DNA of 64,000 nt from Diphasiastrum complanatum (GCA_029204225.1 CM055107.1:27707072-27771071), one strand, 5' to 3'; positions 10,401-21,210 are shown, counted from the first letter of the stretch. A program made the numbers and translations. The notes: a model not told the origin generated them from the sequence alone.

Positions 10401-11258
10401 AAACTAAAATGTGATTAATATCAAACCAACCAAATCTCGACTCCCCATTTTATTGACAAGGTAACCTTCAGCCCCAGTCTGAAAACACCATAAAAAGCTG
10501 CCCATACCAGAACCACCACTCCTTACATGCTACACCACCATTATCTATATGAGGCATAAACTCCAGCCTGCTTTGTCAATTTGGACAAAACACACCAAGA
10601 ATTTTTTGCAGATTCCATGGATTACATTATCCTCCATTTCAAGTTTAAGGATCTTTTCATACCAAGGCAGGGACTGTTGAGTTCAACCTTTCAACCTGTT
10701 TGCTGCAACATGGAATGTTGAGAAACAACGTGCGCTTTTTCAGGCCAGTTGGCCCAATGCAACTATACTGCTATAGGATTTAACATTATTTCTTGGTCAA
10801 TTGTAGTGCCTGTTTTTTAGCATGATCCTATATTTCCAAACATGATCAATGAGCTTCTATGAGTGTAGAAGCCCTTGATTTTGCATGGTCTTAGCAGGAA
10901 GTTTTCCCAATAGAACACAACCAAGATTCAACCAACAGCATAGAATTATTAATACATGACTTGGAGAAAGTCCAGCTGGTGTGCAACCTAAAAATTCAAA
11001 AGGAATACAAGAACACGTCCACCAAGTGAACATCGAATGCTCCTCAAAAGTGGCAGCCACTAATTACTTGTTGGCCCCCAGGAGATGCATATCATGAAAA
11101 CCCTACGTGAAGCACTAAGCTGAGAAAGAAAATTATCAATCACAGCCAAGTTTCAGAACCATTTATGGCATCCCTCAGGCTAAAAAGTGGGGTCCATCAC
11201 ACTATAAGGTTGATTGCCTCACCTAAATTTAATATAGAAGACTAGATTCAGTAATTAC
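10401..11258. other. SKA1 intron 6 sequence, no feature recognised
   Basis: No coding signal, repeat boundary or RNA gene is visible here. It lies between the LINE-3 5' truncation point and the donor of SKA1 exon 6. Confidence 0.5.
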
Positions 11259-11364
11259 CTTCTTCCTTGGAGCTGAAACAAGCTGACTGTTAGCTTCTGC
11301 TAATACTACCATCTCGTCAATTGCTGCATTGACTTTCTCAAGATTCACACGACCCCTCATGTAG
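11259..11364 (-). CDS. SKA1: SKA1 exon 6
   Basis: Acceptor catgtgcag/ctac, donor aagaag/gtaatt. Encodes SYMRGRVNLEKVNAAIDEM, VVLAEANSQLVSAPRKK; the YMRGR..LEKVN stretch is the most diagnostic SKA1 motif in the gene. Confidence 0.9.
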
Positions 11365-14300
11365 CTGCACATGTAGGTTCTTCTGTCAATTTGGTTAAAG
11401 ACTACAGATACTAATTATGAAGCAGCTCTTATGAAAAAAACACAGCATTTGTACTAGATAATGGCAACACTACCTTGAAAGTGAAGCTAGCTCCTCTTCA
11501 GTTACATAGCGCCGGGGAGGAGGACCTTTTCCCTTTTTCTCCTGGACAGTCAAAAGCTTCAGTAATGTCTCAAAGAGGCTCACCTCAGAGAGAAAGGTAC
11601 TCAAGACGATCTCTGGATTCGTGAACTAAGCACTTTAAACCAACCCCCATTGACAAAAAACAAATTAGAAATGTACCTTAGGTATCCTTGCTCCAGCAGG
11701 TACTAAAGGACTATAGTTGCTCATTGCAGGGCCAGTAAAGCTTTCATGCCAAGCCATATTGTCACAAAACTCATGTATTAGCGATCAATCACCTTCATAC
11801 AACTGGTATACATTGTCATCGAACAGCCTCTATAAGTAGAATACGTGAAACTATATACGGCCCTATAAGATGAGTTTTTCGGATCTAGTGAATACTTCTG
11901 CAAAACCACACATTAACTGAAATAGAATGGACGGAAGGATTAGAAAAAATGTCACAATGAGAACAAATTCCTTATTTAAGAACATGAAACAAATTTCCCT
12001 TTACCTTTTTATTTGCATGTACTCAGTGCTCACCTGCACAAACTCTGATTTGGGATTGCATCAACACCTCGCAGATTTGGTGGAAGATTTTCAAACATAT
12101 GCAAAAGCTTTTTCTGCTGTTTTGCAGCGAGATCAGTCATAGCCTGCAGCATGCCACATGATCTGGCCTGTCAATATCATGGCTCCGGCCTCCTTGACAA
12201 ACTCAGACAAATCAGTGGAAACTTAAATAAGCATTCTTATACAGAAATTGCAGGCTTTCAAATGATCAAAGGTGAGATCAGAAAAAGCATAACCATTAAC
12301 AGGTACTGACAAGCACGGCTGAAAAAAAGAGTAACGTTACAGTTTCTTCCCTTCCGCGTTTCCTCTTCTTCACTTCCATGTTTCATGAGGCATGACTTTG
12401 GAGGTACCAGGAATCATCCAATTTTTAATTTTTCTCAATTCGAATCTTCATGCAATACTCCCAAGGTTCCATGAAACTTCTAACAACTGAAAGCTGTAGT
12501 GATCATTTCCTATATCTCATCTTTTGCCAAAATTTGTTGGAATATCAATCCACACTCTAGAGAGAACTATCAAACAGGGCGGATAGCTCAGTGGTAGAGC
12601 ATCCCATCTGGTATGAGGGAGGTCCTGCTTGGTCTATATCCATAGGGAGTGCCCTTAAGTGGAGGGCAGCCTTAGTAACTAAGGGTGGATCCCTAAAGTT
12701 AGGTAGGACCTATGTGCCCACATGCACATTAGGCATGTGAGAGGCATCCACATGCATAGTGTGAAAGGTGTGCATGATCTCTTGGAGGTCAAGCGCTGGT
12801 CCTCCAATCTATATGGTGGCCTATGGGTGTAGAGCCAGGTACAGGATAGTGGGTGGAGATCCAGAGTCATCCTACCATTGTGTGTGGTCTTTGTCCACTC
12901 TACCTCGATGTGGCCAAATGCCACCAAACCCTAAGGTTAACCACTTACTAAATGTGGGGCACCCTCAAAAGTCAAGATAGGGCCCCTAAACAAAATTAGA
13001 CCCCTGAGGACCCACGAGTCAGTACATGACCAAAATTGGGTCCAACTGAACTTAAGACAAACTTAAGATGGCCTAAATAACTAAATACCCGTGGTTACAC
13101 AAATCTCGACCTTTTGGGTCAAAGTAACCTATGGATTAACTTTAGCATAGTCATTTATTTCTAACAAAATTTACATTATTCTGGTCCTAGAATTGGGCAT
13201 ATCCATGCTATCAGATTTTCCTACATCTTACATCTCCAAGTATTGAAAGTCTCCTGATATATATCCTTGGTATTTGCAATGCTCAAAACACTTTGATATT
13301 TTTGGATGTTCCAAAAAGACATGATGAAAAAAATAGGCTTTTCATTTAAGGACTAACTGATTGTCTTAAAGTGTACAGAGTTGCAGCAGAGCACATTCTG
13401 CTGCAAGAACGTTCCGGAACGAGTGTTCAGGATTCCGAACCAGGAATGCACAAAATTTCTTATAGGAAATAGGTGGAAATTTTTTTGTTAGTATGCTGCT
13501 CTATTACGAATTTGCCAGGCTTCGAGTTGAAGTCCAATCGGTTGCTAGGCAGACATGAAGTGTGCAACAAAGAAGGATTTTGTTGAGAACATTCTCGAAA
13601 TCATCTATGCTGAACTGAGAATATGTCACCAATTGTCACAAATTAAAAGATAGCCTATCATAGTCTTTCTTCTTGAAACAGACTATATTTGCAATCATTG
13701 TAAGTCTCTTTTGTTTTTTATACAGATACTCCAAGCTATTCTAATAATGCAGATTTTAGGTCAATATTCAAAGGATTTCCAGCAGGTCCCCATAGAAACC
13801 TTGTCTGCTCTTATTGTAGTTTAGCTCATTCTCTTTACAGTTCTTTTAAGAAAATTTCAAGAAGAAGCAAAACACAATCTCAGCAAAAGTAAAAAAAAGC
13901 AAAAAAGACATAGTTGGAACAGACTAAAAATCATTTCTCTAAGCAAACTTCCTACTTGGTGTATGCTCATCAGGTGTGTGCCTCAATGAAAGTGATAAAA
14001 CAAGATAAGTTTTATATTGCACACTAAAGGCCACACACACTAGCAATGTGGATATTTTACTAAGCTATTCTAATATCCTTTGAGATTGCTATGTATAGCA
14101 ATGCTTATTTGATAAAGTATACCAAATAATGCATCAACTACCAAATTGTCTTTCCTTTCATCAATTACCCAATACCAAACTCTAAATGAATTGACAAAAC
14201 AGATATCAAAAGTAACACGACAAGCCACTCTGAGTTTCAACCTTGACAGAATCTTACAAGCATTGTTGCACCCACACTGGACCACATTGTACCCGAAACA

Positions 14301-17300
14301 TTTGGCAACCTTCATAGATGAAATGCCCTTGAAAAATGCTTTAATTTGATACCCATATTGCCCACAAAAAAAAAAGTTTCTCAGAAACGCTCCCCCATTT
14401 CAGAAACGTGTTCACAACGCGTTTCTGAATGCATTTCTAGAAACATGGTGCAACTATGATATATATATATAGACACACACACACACATGTACAGCGTTCC
14501 GGAACGCAAAAATACTTGGCAATATTTTGCAAAAAAAATTTGCGTTTGGCCGTGCGGCTGTTGGAGGAGCAAAATTGTTGGAAATTGTTTTGCACACATT
14601 CGATTGCGACGATCCAAGGTGCTACGACTATCTATTCGACGAGGGGGATGCAGTGGGCACGGCGCCGGGCAACGAAAACGAGTTTGGAGCGATAAATCTC
14701 CGATTCCAGGTTTTTCTTGCCTACTCATTTCAATTTCCATTATTGTTTGGAACTAGCTGTAGGTGTCAGATTGAAAGTAAATCGCTACACTATGTTTCCT
14801 CATGCATACAGGAATGCCTATAATGTTAGTTTAGGCCGTTATGGCGCGTAGAAGAAGTTATGAGAGTGGTGCCCTCTTTTGGTGTTTTCTCTGGCCCTCG
14901 TGAAATACGCTATAGGTGTCAAATTGAGGAGCTGTTAGATGCCACATTGTGTTTCTAAAAGCCTACAAGAATGCCAAGAATGTCGGTTTACACCTGTAGT
15001 GCACGTAGATCAATTTATCAATGTCAAGCTCACTTTTTGGTATCTTTTTTAGCCCTAATCTGTGAAATGAGCTGTATTTGTTTGACCGATGTGTCGTAAG
15101 ATGCTAGACTGTGTTTTTTGAGCTGTATTTGTTTGATCGATGTGTCGTAAGATGCTAGACTGTGTTTTTCAATGTCCACAAAAGTGTGGAACTCTCTTTT
15201 GGCCCATATGGCACAATTTAAAGGTTTCGTATGTGTCATGCTCGCTTTTTGCATCGGTTAGCGATCAAGGTAGCTGATAGGTCACATCGACACCATGTCG
15301 ATTGTTGGCAGGGGCATGTGGGTTGAGGTTGACCTCATACAGGGGGATGTGGCTACGTCCCATGGTTCAGGTGCCCGCAGATGGAGATGCTACCGTTGCG
15401 GTTTTAAGTTCACTAGGTCAAAGCCCATTTGGTACGATTGACCAAGCCGGATGGGTGGGGCATGGGTATATCAGTGTGCAGCTGTCAGACTCCCTCTCTG
15501 ATCTTCTCTTCAAACCTTGCTAATTTCCTACACATACAAGCATCAAATTACTTCTACCACAAGATGGAGCTGGCTGCCTTGTCTCCTCCCAACCTTTGCT
15601 GCTTGGATTATGATCCGGAATGCCTCTCTCTAGGCTCACTTATCCAAAATCCTCAAGCACCCCTTAACCCTGACCCTTCCTAAATCTCGACACATGGCCA
15701 ATCCCATGCACAGTCGACGCTTGCCACTTGGCAGTACCCTAACCCATAGGCAAGTGAGTAGGCTGACATGTGTCACTCATCCATTGGACCAAGTGTCCCA
15801 GTGAGCATGTGACACGTGTCATGTTTGACCGGTCAACCCTAACATGTGTCACTCATTCACTGGACCAAATGTCCCAATGAGCATATGACATGTGTCATGT
15901 TGACTAGTCAACCATCCTACTTTTTAGGAGATCAGTCCAGCCACTCCTAATTAATGACCCCGTACCCTTTTCCAAAGCAACATGCGACACAGAGGGTTAT
16001 AAACTAAACCAACAGCTTTATTTACAGTTCTGTTACAAGGGTCACCACAGGCCGGTGACTTAGCCATTTCTGTATTTACAAGAAGTACATCTGTAAGTAA
16101 AAACGGTAAACAACTGGGACAGGGAGTAAAAGCTGTAACAACAGCTCCATTACAGATGCTAAGGTAGAGAGGCTACAAGAGACATACGCAGCCAACCAGC
16201 CAGCCAGCCAGCCACTTAGACCAACAAATTTTTTTCCAATAGAGAGGGTAGAGCTCACAGGTCTAGGGTGAAGGGCCTAGCCATGCAAGGGATACAGGTG
16301 CAGGGTCTCGTCACAGAGGGGCACCAGCACCAACTACCCATGATAGTCACTCGGTACCTGTCGAACGTGCAAGGGCACGTCTGCAACTCCATCAGAGCCC
16401 TCATGACCATCAGCATCATCAGTTGTTGGTGTCACACCCCAGATGCAAGTCCTAGCACGGATGGGGAGAGAGAGACACCACCTGCTATACCATCAACAAA
16501 TGCACCCCTTGATGCCCCATCTCATACCACCACAAGGCATGTTAGACCCCTACTGCCAACACATGCACAGCAGAGACATGTTAGGCCGAGGGCACAGCAG
16601 ACTACATTGGACAAAGGGTGGCAAAGGCGCCAACACGAGGTTACTAAGAGAGCGGTGGCCCAGTATTTTTATGAGGCTGCCATTTTCTTCACCATTGCTA
16701 ATATCCATGTCTTCAGAGACATGATGCGTCAAGTGGTAGCAGCAAATTCCTCATGGGCCCCTCCTAGGAGAGAAGCGATACGCATGTGATGTTTTTCATT
16801 TTGCAAGTTTCTTTCGCATTTGTTGCATCTTCTTGGCATGTCTTTATAGTTTGTACGTGCTTGATATGTCACGTGTGTCTAACTTGTGTCTAATGAAATT
16901 TGTTTTGCAGTTACGGTTCCGCCATATTGTCCGACATGGATGGACTAACATTTCGTCACAGATCCGTCGTGACCATCATGGTCTCATGTCCACTTGGCAG
17001 TGTGTTTTTACAAGGGGCGGATGCCAGTCTTGGTGGTGCATCCATCACCGCAAAGTTCATCTACGATGCAGTGAACTCTGCCATCCAGGAGATTGGGGCA
17101 GAGCACATGGTTCAAGTTGTCACAAACAATGCCACAAACTACAAGCAAATGGGAGAGCTCTTAATGAGCTAGCACTCCTCCATTGGGTGGACACCATGTG
17201 ATGCGCATTCTATTGATTTGTTGATCCACGACATGTGCACACTTCCATGGATCCATGAGGTAACCTTTCTACCTTCTTTCTTGTCTTTTATGCTAGTTTT

Positions 17301-19586
17301 GTTGTTGTCATTTCTTTGCTTTGCTCGGCCCGTAACAATTTTCTGATGGGTGTTTGTCTTGCAGATTAGTGTTCAGGCCATGCGCGTAGTCAGCTTCGTA
17401 ACCAGGAAGAAGTGCATGCTGGCCCTATTTCGCAGCTTCTTGCCCCTGGATCTCAGGAAGCCGGCACCCACACGGTTCGACTACTACTTTGTGGTTCTTG
17501 AGCACCTGGCGACTGAGCGAGACCACTTGCGGAGGATGGTGGCCAACACTGTATTCGATGAGTGGACCGTAGTGAGGATGCAACTCATTTCGAATCGACT
17601 GTATACGGAGATGTGTTCTGGATACGAACATCAAAGCTTATCGATGTGATGAGGCCTGTTTTTTGTGTGTTACGCCTAGTAGACCAAGAGGGGTGCACTC
17701 TTGGTCTCATATACGAGTTTTTATGGACCGCATTGGAGAGGCACTGACCAGATCCCACTTGGACGAGGCAAGGTACAATTCCTATCCCCTATTTGTGCTG
17801 TGTTTCCATTTCATCTGGAATTTTGCATGAGAAATGACTAATGATTGTATGTGTCTTATTTTGTTGCATGTTGCAGGAGGTAGGAGCTGCTAGACATTTG
17901 GCAATAGAAATGGGACTATTTTTGTAGGCCCATCCATGCAGTAGCCCACATGTTGGACTCCTTGTGGCGCAACACCAGGACGACCCGGAGCTCCACAGAG
18001 GATGGTTGGAGTATACATATCGAGTCTATCCATGGCCAGGTATTACATTGCAATTTTCAATTTATATTCAAAGGGTTTTCATGGATCGTGCTTGTACAAT
18101 CTTGCTTGTATAGACATTGACTCGTGAAATCGTTATTTTGCCATCATGTAGGGCTGAGCGCCTCAACATCATCGAGGCAGACTTGTTGACGTTCGAGAGA
18201 GGGATCTTCAGGATGGATCGGTGCCATGGGAGGGAGGACCAGCTGCATCTAGTGACATGGTGGGTTTGTCATGGCCGCTACACGTCAAAGCTCCGACAAT
18301 CAAATTCACAAATTTTCAAGTATTGACTTCTAAATCTTTAGTTAGTCCTTCAATTGAAACCATAGTTGCCTAGAAATGCATACATGAGAAAAACCATTCT
18401 AGACACTTGTTTCTGGATCCAGAATCACTGAGAAAAGAAAACAGATATTAAATATTTAATACGGATTGAAAGAATCCAACAAAGATTGATGCACCTAAAC
18501 TAGACCATATTGTACCCGAAACATTCGGCGACCTACATAAATGTGTTGCTCTTAATTATTGCTTTAATTTGATACCCATATTGCCCACAAAATCCAAAAC
18601 AAAAAATGCTTATGAGAAACACTGCCCTAAATCAGAAACTCGTTTCTAGAAACGCTAAGCAACTATGATTGAAACATTGAAAATACTTACATTTCACATA
18701 TTTTACTCAGATATTTGGCTTTCCTGCAGTAGGTCACTCGAGGATCTACAATTTTTGCTTGGTACATTGTCGCTTGCAGCAAATTTCTTGCCAAATCAAA
18801 AAATGATCATTGGTACAGCCTCCAAATAAAACACAATCGTTAAAAGTCTTTTATCAGTTGGCATTTCTCCTAGCAAACATATACCGTCTCAATAGCATAA
18901 TGCACTACAGTTCCTTGAATCTGATGAGCTATTCTTGGGCATAGCTTTATATTTTACCGGGAGTCGAACTTGTGTGATTATAATTGTTGAGTATAGTTTG
19001 AATGGTCCAAAAGATCATAAATAGGAGGTAATATGGGAGGTTTCAAACGCAAAGTACAGCTTCAGGTTAAGAAACTGAAAGAGTACATATAAACTAAAAA
19101 CTTCAGATTACTCTTTTGTTGAGATAAAAAGTAGAGATCGAAATACTCTGGCTTTCGGTAATGCTTCGGTTTCGGCTTTAAGGTGAGCCTCGATTGTCTT
19201 CAGTTGCAACTCGATCTGCTTCATCGTCACATCCATTGACTGCAGCAGGGATGCATGAGCCTCTGCTGGCACTGCAACAATACTCCAACCGCATCACAAA
19301 CTACACACTCTTTCACATTTGATCCTGCTACGAAGCTCAAACGCAAGCCTCCTGCTGATTACAAATATAATGCGTAACAGAAAGAGCAACGAAGGATGAT
19401 GATGCAGAAAAGAAAAGCAGAGATGGCAACAGCCAGAAGAAGGTGGTAGTGAGGGAGGATTTTGATTATATACATACCACCACGAAGAGGAATGAGAGCT
19501 TGCATGTCTGCAATACTTCCATTTAAGGTTGTCATCAATGCTTCCAACGGAGAACTCATCTCGCACCTATTCCCATCCTTCGCCAT
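11259..19586 (-). CDS. SKA1: SKA1-like spindle and kinetochore-associated protein, exons 1-6 (3' end not seen)
   Basis: Six minus-strand exons join in phase: 19586-19478, 19271-19147, 12143-12034, 11740-11677, 11541-11474 and 11364-11259 (582 nt, 194 codons). Each is bounded by GT and AG. The N-terminus (MSSPLEALMTTLNGSIADM) and second exon (MKQIELQLKTIEAHL, ETEALPKAR) form the coiled coil of SKA1. Exon 3 continues it (KQQKKLLHMFENLP). Exons 5-6 give YVTEEELASLS/SYMRGRVNLEKVNAAIDEM, the start of the microtubule-binding winged-helix domain. SKA1 works in the SKA complex, which couples kinetochores to spindle microtubules. Plant SKA1 is about 270 residues by my recollection, so roughly 75-80 C-terminal residues are missing. 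No matching exon is seen down to position 1, so intron 6 exceeds 11 kb or the gene is truncated. Confidence 0.85.
11474..11541 (-). CDS. SKA1: SKA1 exon 5
   Basis: Acceptor ttttgactgtccag/gag with a good pyrimidine tract; donor tttcaag/gtagtg. Encodes EKKGKGPPPRRYVTEEELAS up to the split codon in SLSS. Confidence 0.85.
11677..11740 (-). CDS. SKA1: SKA1 exon 4
   Basis: Encodes FTGPAMSNYSPLVPAGARIP; donor cctaag/gtacat. The acceptor (catgaaag/cttt) has a weak pyrimidine tract and was chosen because it keeps phase with exons 3 and 5. Confidence 0.65.
12034..12143 (-). CDS. SKA1: SKA1 exon 3
   Basis: Acceptor catgctgcag/gctatg, donor tgtgcag/gtgagc. Encodes AMTDLAAKQQKKLLHMFENL and PPNLRGVDAIPNQSLC. 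It follows a 7.0 kb intron loaded with transposons. Confidence 0.8.
12535..13166. mobile_element. Chimeric solo-LTR-like element (632 bp) with TSD AAATT
   Basis: Starts TGTTGG, ends CTAACA, and is flanked by aaatt at 12530-12534 and 13167-13171. The first 98 bp match the TRIM LTR of 61.26-61.66 kb in its PBS-defined orientation, including the tRNA-like head. The last 260 bp (from gatgtggcc at 12907) match the right half of the solo LTR at 5193-5641, which belongs to the Copia-related family read on the opposite strand. About 270 bp between them match nothing else in the window. Confidence 0.75.
12577..12632 (+). repeat. Truncated tRNA-like head inside the chimeric LTR
   Basis: GGGCGGATAGCTCAGTGGTA opens an acceptor strand and D arm with a good box A, but homology ends at ggtcctg inside the T arm, so box B is lost. 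Not a working tRNA gene. Confidence 0.8.
13172..14276. other. SKA1 intron 2 sequence, no gene recognised
   Basis: AT-rich sequence with no convincing coding frame. A palindromic acgttccggaacg lies around 13410 and resembles the subterminal palindromes of the local hAT elements, so old hAT remnants may be present. Confidence 0.4.
14277..14458 (+). mobile_element. hAT-type 3' terminus, related to the MITE end at 18.5-18.67 kb
   Basis: Shares with 18505-18667 the order cattgtacccgaaacatt, tttaatttgatacccatatt, repeated gaaacg/cgtttc half-sites and the terminal caactatg. The matching left end is not convincing and no 8-bp TSD was found. Confidence 0.6.
14527..14724 (+). other. Unrecognised GC-richer open frame
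   Basis: A frame encoding KLLEIVLHTFDCDDPRCYDY and GDAVGTAPGNENEFGAINLR ends at a plausible donor (ttccag/gttttt). Composition is richer in G+C than its flanks, hinting at coding origin. I do not recognise a family; it may be a captured exon or chance. Confidence 0.3.
14755..15250 (+). repeat. Degenerate tandem repeats upstream of hAT-2
   Basis: Blocks sharing taggtgtcaRattga, ctRcactRtgtttc and gaatgcc recur at about 14759, 14918 and (weaker) 15060. Within this, a clean duplication of about 51 bp lies at 15069-15170 (gagctgtatttgtttgaYcg in both). Confidence 0.6.
15294..18290 (+). pseudogene. hAT transposase with BED zinc finger (copy hAT-2), multi-exon, broken
   Basis: Plus-strand pieces follow the order of hAT-3 at 46.7-50.0 kb. 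The N-terminus MSIVGRGMWVEVDLIQGDVA with RRWRCYRCGFKFTRS is a BED-type finger (Cys pair), then a frameshift to [12 protein letters not shown] at 15430. About 0.8 kb later comes TTLDKGWQRRQHEVTKRAVA and FYEAAIFFTIANIHVFRDM (16.6-16.78 kb). The catalytic region VSCPLGSVFLQGAD, VVTNNATNYKQMGEL (16.92-17.17 kb) follows, then AMRVVSFVTRKKCMLALFRS and [16 protein letters not shown] (17.37-17.57 kb), DVMRPVFCVLRLVDQEGCTL (17.65-17.70 kb) and TFERGIFRMDRCHGREDQLH with LVTWW (18.19-18.26 kb). Intron positions match hAT-3. The dimerisation end is missing. Confidence 0.85.
15766..15913. repeat. Tandem duplication, 75-bp unit x2
   Basis: Units begin acatgtgtcactcatYcaYtggaccaa at 15766 and 15841 and end in gtcaacc. 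They lie within non-coding sequence between hAT-2 exons. Confidence 0.85.
18361..18667. mobile_element. Non-autonomous hAT MITE, 307 bp, 8-bp TSD ATTGAAAC
   Basis: Terminal inverted repeats CATAGTTGCCTAG (left) and its counterpart ending ...CTAAGCAACTATG (right) are flanked by the perfect 8-bp duplication attgaaac at 18353-18360 and 18668-18675, the hallmark of hAT transposition. No coding capacity. It sits close to the truncated 3' end of hAT-2. Confidence 0.9.
18676..19146. other. SKA1 intron 2, unremarkable
   Basis: Intron sequence between the MITE and SKA1 exon 2. I see no gene, repeat boundary or RNA signal. Confidence 0.5.
19147..19271 (-). CDS. SKA1: SKA1 exon 2
   Basis: Acceptor attgttgcag/tgcc, donor gccaga/gtattt. 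Encodes VPAEAHASLLQSMDVTMKQ and onwards, a coiled-coil segment. The phase matches exon 1 (1 + 125 = 126 nt). Confidence 0.82.
19478..19586 (-). CDS. SKA1: SKA1 exon 1 (coding part)
   Basis: ATG at 19586-19584; 36 codons plus one base. A strong donor, g/gtatgt, follows at 19477. A second in-frame ATG lies ten codons in (ECEMSS-like context), so the exact start is uncertain. Confidence 0.8.
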
Positions 19587-19625
19587 CTCTAGCTCTCTAG
19601 CTCTGTCTGTCTGTCTGCCTGCCTG

Positions 19626-19632
<7 letters not shown>

Positions 19633-19668
<36 letters not shown>
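19633..19668 (-). promoter_or_regulatory. GAGA tract in the SKA1 5' UTR / promoter
   Basis: A (CT)n run, GA on the gene strand, lies 47-82 bp upstream of the SKA1 ATG and is preceded by gtct/gcct repeats. GA-rich tracts near plant start sites are known targets of BPC/GAGA-binding proteins. That it is regulatory here is inference. Confidence 0.4.
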
Positions 19669-19671
<3 letters not shown>

Positions 19672-19699
19672 CAAAAATACACCCGCCTTTTTTTATACC

Positions 19700-20255
19700 A
19701 AATGACTGCCATCGAAAAATTAAAATAGGCTGAATTTTTGCTAAACATTTTATGAGGGTAAGTTTATTTTGGGAGGGGGAAGGTCACTTTCCCCTCCGAG
19801 GCAGTTCCATCGAGGAAGGGTCTTCAGTCGAGAGTGATACCCCGAGAAAGAAGGCCCTTCTCGAAACGGCCAAGGAGGTGCACCACCTTCCTCGACATGA
19901 ACTTAAAACTTTTTGCGTAAATTTCTTTAACATGCACCTTTCGAGCGAAAGGTGCACATAAAAAAAGGGTAAAATTTTTTAGATGCACCTTCCGGCATCC
20001 AGAAGGTGCATGTGAAAAAAAAAGTTATTTGGAAAAAGCGCACAGATTTTGTGAAGGGAGACGCCCCCTTTCCTTTGTAAAATAGGAAAAACTATTTTTA
20101 GGGGGTGGAGTGGGCAATTTCAAACTACATGTAGGTGGTTACATAATATATCACACGCCACCTTGTCATTAACTCAAGGGATTTGAAAAAGGTGAAAAAG
20201 TCCTTCACATTATAACAACATTGTGCCACGTATGATTGAAACATAGTTGCAAGAT
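19700..20255. other. Region upstream of SKA1 with two TGCACCTT hairpins
   Basis: No gene seen. Two short hairpins share a motif: tgcacctttcg-ag-cgaaaggtgca at 19933-19956 (11-bp perfect stem) and atgcaccttc...gaaggtgcat at about 19983-20011 (10-bp stem). Confidence 0.5.
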
Positions 20256-20259
20256 AAAT

Positions 20260-21210
20260 TACAAAGTGTCACCAACTTTGCTACGGATGCAAAAAGTTTC
20301 TTCATAATTAATGTCTTGGATTTGTGCATGACCCTTGGCAACTAGCTTTGCCTTGTGGTTGTTAATGGAACAATATTAACTAAATATCCATTTACAACAA
20401 ATGGGCTTTCTTACTCTTAAGAAGATCAACCAAATTCCAAGTGTGATTTTTTAGCAAAGCATGATATGCATTATTCATACCTTCACACCAATTCCTAGTT
20501 TTCAAGGCATCATCAATACAAGTTTTTTTTTTCATGAAAATGAGCTAGAAATGATGAGGATATACCCTCACTTTGCTGCTTACCCTTGTCGATGTAAGTG
20601 ACCATTCATGGCTCCATCCTTGCTCTTGAAGATCTTTTTGGAGATCTTTGGTTTGGTGATGGTGGAAGATCTTGATCTTCTCCATTTTGCTCCTCCCTTG
20701 GATCTTCAAACTCTTGCATCATAGGTGGATTAGAGGCATCATTGGGCAACAAATTAGTCTTTCCTTCATCAAAGAGTACACCTCTACTCACCATGATTTT
20801 CTTGGTGGCTGAAACACCAACACATATGCCTTTGATGGAAGTAAGATCTTGTTTCTTTCTTACATCTAAAGAGAAGAGACAGGAGCATAACAAGAAGATC
20901 CAAAGACTCCATAGTTTTTTACACTTGGCTTGACACCATATAGTACTTCATAAGGTGTTTTTACCACCAATAGCCTTGAATGGTAGCCTATTACATAAAA
21001 AATTAGCACATGTAAGGGCTTCTTCCCAAAAGACTTTGGAAGAGAAGCATTCACTCTCATATATTTTGCAAATTCACGTGATGGTCTATTTTTCCTCTTG
21101 TCTATCCTATTTTGTTGAGGGGTGTAAGCACAAGTAAACTCTCTCTTTATGCAATTAGAAACACAAAAATCTCGGAAATCTAGTGGAGACATACTCTCCA
21201 CCTTTGTCAC
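20260..21210 (-). pseudogene. Copia pol fragment (integrase C-terminal part and RT start)
   Basis: Minus strand: CVSNCIKREFTCAYTPQQN, then ASLPKSFGKKPLHVLIFYVI and TPYEVLYGVKP are the C-terminal part of a Copia integrase. A frame change at about 20890 leads to DVRKKQDLTSIKGICVGVS and a Pro/Glu-rich linker (EFEDPREEQNGED). Degenerate RT sequence follows to about 20260. The catalytic DDE residues and everything beyond the RT start are missing. Many stops. Confidence 0.8.

Noticed and set aside
12577-12650. A functional tRNA gene
   Set aside because: The T arm and box B are missing; the sequence is a truncated part of an LTR.
16268-16600. Separate host gene
   Set aside because: The following residues match hAT-3 and intron positions agree, so it belongs to hAT-2.
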